A DNA stretch of 10,359 nucleotides, taken from assembly GCA_022360355.1 (NCBI GenBank), contig JAKSCY010000415.1, forward strand, positions 1 to 10,359, in the 5' to 3' direction. Below the pieces are notes generated by a model. That model searched no databases and was not told the DNA's origin. It saw nothing but the letters and a program-made list of their open reading frames with translations. Shown piece after piece: positions 7,271 through 10,359 of this stretch (position 1 is the first letter of the stretch; the number at the start of each line of letters is the position of its first letter). The stretch comes from Chlorobiales bacterium (lineage in GTDB: Bacteria > Bacteroidota > Chlorobiia > Chlorobiales > Chlorobiaceae). Position numbers and translations under genes: made by a program.

Positions 7271-7795
7271 TTACGACTTTCCCACATGTATCTGTACCAG
7301 TTTTACGCCGGAGAGACGAAGAAGATCCGATATGTGCCCGATTTTATAGGGCTTGTCATAGTAGATAGTTTTTATACCAACGTTTATAAGGACCTTCAGG
7401 CAGTGTATACAGGGACTGGCCGTAATATAGATGTCGGCGTCCCTGATTGAAACGCCGTGTTTTGCAGCCTGGGCAATCGCATTGATCTCGGCATGGATTG
7501 TGTTGACACAATTCTCCTCTACCGTTCCATCCGGGTGGGTACTGCGATATATCCTGCAGGTAGTCTCATTACAGTGAGGCAGTCCGGAAGGCGCTCCATT
7601 GTAGCCCGTGGACAGAATATTGTTGTCCCGGACAAGCACCGCACCAATATGTCCCCTTGTGCAGGTTGCCCTTCGCGAAATCAGGTGAGCAACGCTCATA
7701 AAATATTCATGCCACCCGAGCCGGGCTCCCCCAGTGTAACTCTCCCCGTCACCGCGGGGCTGACAACAACTGTCTTCTTGGAGATCTTCAGGCAT
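7271..7795 (-). CDS. comEB: Deoxycytidylate (dCMP) deaminase, ComEB type
   Basis: This zinc enzyme would convert dCMP to dUMP, feeding thymidylate synthesis. The 174 residues show the cytidine/deoxycytidylate deaminase fold: [48 protein letters not shown] (28-75), HAE at 101-103 and SPCIHCLK at 127-134. Zinc ligands are H101, C129 and C132, and E103 is the proton shuttle. Cys and His residues in the [10 protein letters not shown] stretch may form the second metal site known in some family members. There are 27 residues before WHEYF, more than usual. The ATG at 7795 is nonetheless the only usable start, since an in-frame TAA lies 18 bp upstream and the next Met (33) is inside the fold. There is no ribosome site, and a perfect TATAAT lies 17 bp before the ATG. 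It precedes ribD, another deaminase, by 18 bp. Confidence 0.93.
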   Translation of the reverse strand: MPEDLQEDSCCQPRGDGESYTGGARLGWHEYFMSVAHLISRRATCTRGHIGAVLVRDNNILSTGYNGAPSGLPHCNETTCRIYRSTHPDGTVEENCVNTIHAEINAIAQAAKHGVSIRDADIYITASPCIHCLKVLINVGIKTIYYDKPYKIGHISDLLRLSGVKLVQIHVGKS

Positions 7796-7812
7796 AGACG
7801 GGATTTTAATAC

Positions 7813-7818
7813 ATTATA
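7813..7818 (-). promoter_or_regulatory. Probable -10 box for the dCMP deaminase-ribD unit
   Basis: A perfect TATAAT on the minus strand ends 17 bp before the ATG at 7795. No good -35 box lies at 16-18 bp (TTCCCT at 17). If used, the mRNA leader would be only about 11 nt and would lack a ribosome site. Confidence 0.45.
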
Positions 7819-7822
7819 AAAA

Positions 7823-7847
7823 GTGACACGTAACGAGGGAAAGTCAC
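7823..7847. repeat. Inverted repeat in the divergent control region
   Basis: GTGAC (7823-7827) and GTCAC (7843-7847) are inverted across 15 bp, directly upstream of the TATAAT of the deaminase gene and covering where its -35 box should be. Five-bp arms can occur by chance; an activator or repressor site is possible. Confidence 0.25.
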
Positions 7848-7863
7848 ATTTGCATTGAGATAT

Positions 7864-7890
7864 TGTTCGAACATCCCGGCCTTGTCGGGA
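7864..7890. promoter_or_regulatory. Palindrome TGTTCGAACA and adjoining hairpin in the divergent region
   Basis: TGTTCGAACA (7864-7873) is a perfect 10-bp palindrome. Directly next to it TCCCG (7874-7878) and CGGGA (7886-7890) form a 5-bp stem with a 7-nt loop. Both sit between the deaminase and rqcH promoters, so a shared regulator could act on both. This is read from position and symmetry only. Confidence 0.3.
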
Positions 7891-7894
7891 CCAT

Positions 7895-7922
7895 TTGAAA
7901 CGCTCATTTTAGGCAAGATAAA
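7895..7922 (+). promoter_or_regulatory. Candidate rqcH promoter
   Basis: TTGAAA (7895-7900) and GATAAA (7917-7922) have a 16-bp spacer. They would give a leader of roughly 25 nt before the ATG at 7955. The ribosome site there is weak. Confidence 0.4.
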
Positions 7923-7954
7923 GAAAAACATCAGCCTGAAACAACAGATCGGCG

Positions 7955-9586
7955 ATGCTGCGAAACTATTTTACACTCTACCATCTTGCCCGCGAACTGC
8001 ACGAACTGCTTGAGGGGGGGTTTGTTTTCGAGGTTTATTCGCAGCAGAAAAACGAAATCACCATAAGCCTGATAACAAACAAGGGCGACCACTTGCAGCT
8101 CATCATCGTCACCGGTCACCCCAGACTCTGCGTCTACACCAGACAAGGACTGAACAGAAAGCACCGCAACACCGCGGAGTTGATGCCTGAAATCTCCGAA
8201 AAGAAGATTTCAGGAGTAATCATCGATCCTCGTGACAGGATCATCCGTTTGCAGCTTGCAGAAAATTACGCAATTATACTCCAACTGTTCAGCGCAAAAA
8301 CCAACGTCCTCCTGGAAACCGGTGACAAGGTTATTAATGCTTTTAAAAAAAATCCCCCTGCGTCTCGCCTTGAAAAGCAGGAAAAAATTATAAGACCGGA
8401 AATCCTCCGATCGCTCGAAGCGCTTGTTTACAACCCGAATCTTTTTGTTGACCGGTTACAGGAGACCGGCGTACAGGACACAGCCGGAAAACTGGGACAG
8501 ATGCTTCCGGGTTTTGACCGTCTGCTCGTCAGAGAGCTTCTCTGCCGCTGCGGGAAAAAATGCTTGCAGAAAGAGATCCACACACAACTCTCCGCCCTCT
8601 TTTACGAACTGCTCGATCCTCTCCCGTCCGTGAACCTCGATACCAAAAAGGGACCGTTGTTCTCCATACTCCATAACCCGGAGAAAAACGCTGTCAGGTT
8701 CGACAGTGTACTCGATGGCCTGAACTTTTACAGCATAAAAACCTGGCAGCACCTGACAACCAGGAAGCTTGTCCACGATCTCGGCGGACTGTTGAGACAG
8801 AAAAAGAAAAAAATCGCAGGTGAACTCGCCCATTTTCAGCCTGAAAAGCTGAAAAAACAGGCTGAGGAATATGAACGAAACGGTCATCTTCTCATGGCCA
8901 ACCTTTATCATCCTAACCATAACAAGGAACACATTACGGTCACCAATTTCCTCGATCCTTCATCCCCTTCCATGGTCATCCCCTTGAAACCGGAACTGAA
9001 CCTGCAGCAGAACGCGGCGGCCTTTTTCCGGAAAGCATCAAAAACCAGAGATAAAATTGAAGGGGGCATGCGCAGAAAAGCGGTAGTACAAAAACAGCAG
9101 CGGGAACTTGACAACCTGATCATGCTTTCTGCAGGGCTCTCAAGCCCGTCAGAGGTAAGGAGTTTTTACGAAACACACCGCCCGACGTTGAAAATCCTCG
9201 GGCTTGAGAGTACGTCAAAAAAAGAAAAAAGAGAACTGCCGTTCCGGAAGTTTGCCATCACACAAAACACAGTACTCTACGTCGGCAAAAACGCAAGAAA
9301 TAACGAACAACTTACGTTTTCTTTTGCGAAGCAAAATGACATCTGGCTGCATGCACGAGGCACCTCGGGATCACACTGTATTCTGCGCGGAGCATCAATG
9401 CAACACAGCACTGAAATCATGAGGGCTGCTGAAATTGCAGCTTATTACTCTGCAGCAAAGCATTCTGAACTTGTTCCTGTCATGTATACCGAGAAAAAAT
9501 ATGTCCGCCGTGCCAAAAACCTGCCTCCGGGACAGGTTCTGGTAGAAAAAGAAAAGGTTATAATGGCTCAACCATCCAAATACTAA
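7955..9586 (+). CDS. rqcH: RqcH-like NFACT-family protein (ribosome quality control; FbpA-like)
   Basis: NFACT proteins bind large ribosomal subunits carrying stalled peptidyl-tRNA. Bacterial RqcH recruits tRNA-Ala and adds C-terminal alanine tails that mark the nascent chain for degradation. The 543 residues have the family layout: NFACT-N (about 1-150, opening [22 protein letters not shown]), a helix-hairpin-helix-like part (about 160-220, with [13 protein letters not shown]), a charged coiled coil (about 265-400) and NFACT-R (about 428-535). NFACT-R shows [34 protein letters not shown] and [19 protein letters not shown]94-R95 in DPRDRIIRL probably match the Asp-Arg pair needed for tailing in B. 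subtilis. The usual EIMGRHSN-like block is altered to QLFSAKTN (110-117). Older annotation as a fibronectin-binding protein is not supported by any secretion signal. It is divergent from the deaminase gene and 2 bp upstream of a thioesterase gene. Confidence 0.87.
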   Translation: MLRNYFTLYHLARELHELLEGGFVFEVYSQQKNEITISLITNKGDHLQLIIVTGHPRLCVYTRQGLNRKHRNTAELMPEISEKKISGVIIDPRDRIIRLQLAENYAIILQLFSAKTNVLLETGDKVINAFKKNPPASRLEKQEKIIRPEILRSLEALVYNPNLFVDRLQETGVQDTAGKLGQMLPGFDRLLVRELLCRCGKKCLQKEIHTQLSALFYELLDPLPSVNLDTKKGPLFSILHNPEKNAVRFDSVLDGLNFYSIKTWQHLTTRKLVHDLGGLLRQKKKKIAGELAHFQPEKLKKQAEEYERNGHLLMANLYHPNHNKEHITVTNFLDPSSPSMVIPLKPELNLQQNAAAFFRKASKTRDKIEGGMRRKAVVQKQQRELDNLIMLSAGLSSPSEVRSFYETHRPTLKILGLESTSKKEKRELPFRKFAITQNTVLYVGKNARNNEQLTFSFAKQNDIWLHARGTSGSHCILRGASMQHSTEIMRAAEIAAYYSAAKHSELVPVMYTEKKYVRRAKNLPPGQVLVEKEKVIMAQPSKY

Positions 9587-9588
9587 CT

Positions 9589-9948
9589 ATGGAAAACTAC
9601 AAACTTGTCCTTCCCGAACATCTGAACCATTATGGTTTTCTTTTCGGAGGCAATCTGCTGAAATGGATTGATGAAGTAGGATATATTGCCGTGACACTCG
9701 ACTATCCGGGCTGCAACTTTGTAACGGTGGCCATGGACAGGATTGAGTTCAGAAAAAGCATAGGAAAAGGCACTATTCTCCGTTTTGAACCTGTAAAAAC
9801 ACGTGAAGGCAACACATCCGTTGAATATACGGTCAACGCATACAAGGACAGTATAGACACGGGAAAACGTGAGATGGTTTTCAGTACTCGTATCACCTTT
9901 GTCTGCTTGGATGAAAACGGAAACAAAAAGACACTTTGCAGCAAATAA
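9589..9948 (+). CDS. Acyl-CoA thioesterase, hotdog fold (YciA/BACH-like)
   Basis: The protein would hydrolyse acyl-CoA thioesters to free acid and CoA in the cytoplasm. Its 119 residues form one hotdog domain. The helix block [24 protein letters not shown] (8-31) carries the family pattern N..G..FGG..L.WIDE, with N13 and D28 as likely active-site residues. It is followed by [23 protein letters not shown] and the strand [10 protein letters not shown]. It is shorter than YciA-type proteins (about 130 residues) at the C-terminus but the core is complete. The ATG lies 2 bp after the rqcH stop with no ribosome site of its own, so translation is probably coupled to rqcH. The acyl chain preference is not visible. 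It converges with the LptF/G gene 29 bp downstream; I see no clear terminator between them. Confidence 0.88.
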   Translation: MENYKLVLPEHLNHYGFLFGGNLLKWIDEVGYIAVTLDYPGCNFVTVAMDRIEFRKSIGKGTILRFEPVKTREGNTSVEYTVNAYKDSIDTGKREMVFSTRITFVCLDENGNKKTLCSK

Positions 9949-9977
9949 GCCCACCTTCTCAAAGACACATACTGCTT

Positions 9978-10359
9978 TCAGCGACCGGAACCGACAACGC
10001 GAAAAAGGGCGATGAGTCCGATCGACAACATGACAATATTGGCCAGCCACATTGATATTCCGGGTTCGAGCATCCCCCTGTCAGACAGTTTTTCGCCCAT
10101 GATAAGCAATGCCCAGTAAAGTATAAAAAACACCAGTGACAGACCCGCCCCCACACCAAGACCACCACGTTTCGCAAGAACGCCAAGAGGAGCCCCGACC
10201 AGAACAAACACAATACAGGCAAACGATAGTGCGTATTTCTTATGAAATTCCACCATATACTTGTTGTACATCTCCCGGCTTCGTTCCATGTGGTCGATTT
10301 CCCGGTCAATCCGGGCGAGCATCCTCTCCACCTGTTCCCGAGCCTCCGCTTTCCGTTCC
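9978..10359 (-). CDS. LptF/LptG (YjgP/YjgQ) family permease, C-terminal part
   Basis: LptF and LptG are inner-membrane subunits of the LptB2FG ABC transporter that extracts lipopolysaccharide and drives it to the outer membrane. Only the last 126 residues are here; the frame is open to the right edge, so the gene is cut by the window and the GTG at 10331 is not its start. The visible part ends the periplasmic domain with an Arg/Glu-rich helix (ERMLARIDREIDHMERS), then YALSFACIVFVLVGAPLGVLAKRGGLGVGAGLSLVFFILYWALLIMGEKLSDRGMLEPGISMWLANIVMLSIGLIALFRVV. That is three membrane segments with the family marks GAPLG, RGG.GVG and GxLxPxxxxWxxN. LptF and LptG cannot be told apart from this part. Confidence 0.9.
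   Translation of the reverse strand, partial: ERKAEAREQVERMLARIDREIDHMERSREMYNKYMVEFHKKYALSFACIVFVLVGAPLGVLAKRGGLGVGAGLSLVFFILYWALLIMGEKLSDRGMLEPGISMWLANIVMLSIGLIALFRVVGSGR

Noticed and set aside
6794..7450. Plus-strand open frame (218 codons) across ribD and the deaminase gene
   Set aside because: It is antisense to two clear enzymes and has no ribosome site or recognisable domain.
1..10359. CRISPR array, tRNA, insertion sequence or phage gene
   Set aside because: No regularly spaced repeats, cloverleaf, transposase or terminal inverted repeat was seen on either strand; all long frames are explained by housekeeping genes.

Overview
The window reads as an ordinary chromosomal stretch of a Gram-negative bacterium. 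It has an outer-membrane efflux protein, a general porin and an LptF/LptG-type permease, and nearly every gene is housekeeping. The combination of protein styles (a divergent NFACT/RqcH protein, a small Gly/Asp-rich porin, a two-domain RibD, and a ComEB-type dCMP deaminase), with G+C close to one half by eye, suggests the Chlorobiaceae (green sulfur bacteria, perhaps Prosthecochloris or Chlorobium). That placement is recognition, not a database result. I see no mobile element, CRISPR array, tRNA, rRNA or phage gene.

Layout from left to right. On the minus strand, read from right to left, tpx (thiol peroxidase) is followed 6 bp later by ribE (riboflavin synthase). After a 145-bp gap comes rarA (replication-associated AAA+ ATPase), then a TolC-family outer-membrane efflux protein. 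Upstream of tpx, also on the minus strand, are a small DoxX-family membrane protein, a strong intrinsic terminator, a porin with a long structured leader, ribD (riboflavin deaminase/reductase) and, 18 bp before ribD, a dCMP/deoxycytidylate deaminase. A 159-bp divergent control region at 7796-7954 separates this block from a plus-strand pair: an RqcH/NFACT protein and a hotdog acyl-CoA thioesterase starting 2 bp after it. Finally, converging on the thioesterase, is the C-terminal part of an LptF/LptG-family permease that runs off the right edge.

How the genes relate. RibD and RibE belong to the same pathway, riboflavin from GTP and ribulose phosphate, but lie about 2.5 kb apart in separate transcription units. 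Tpx and DoxX are plausibly linked to peroxide or thiol redox stress. The TolC-family protein, the porin and the LptF/G protein all serve the outer membrane. RqcH would act in rescue of stalled large ribosomal subunits. I found no convincing new multi-gene system. The points most worth a second look are regulatory (the porin leader hairpin, a 15-bp palindrome before rarA, the divergent region) and two protein-level oddities (a possible clamp-binding motif in RarA and altered conserved residues in the RqcH-like protein).
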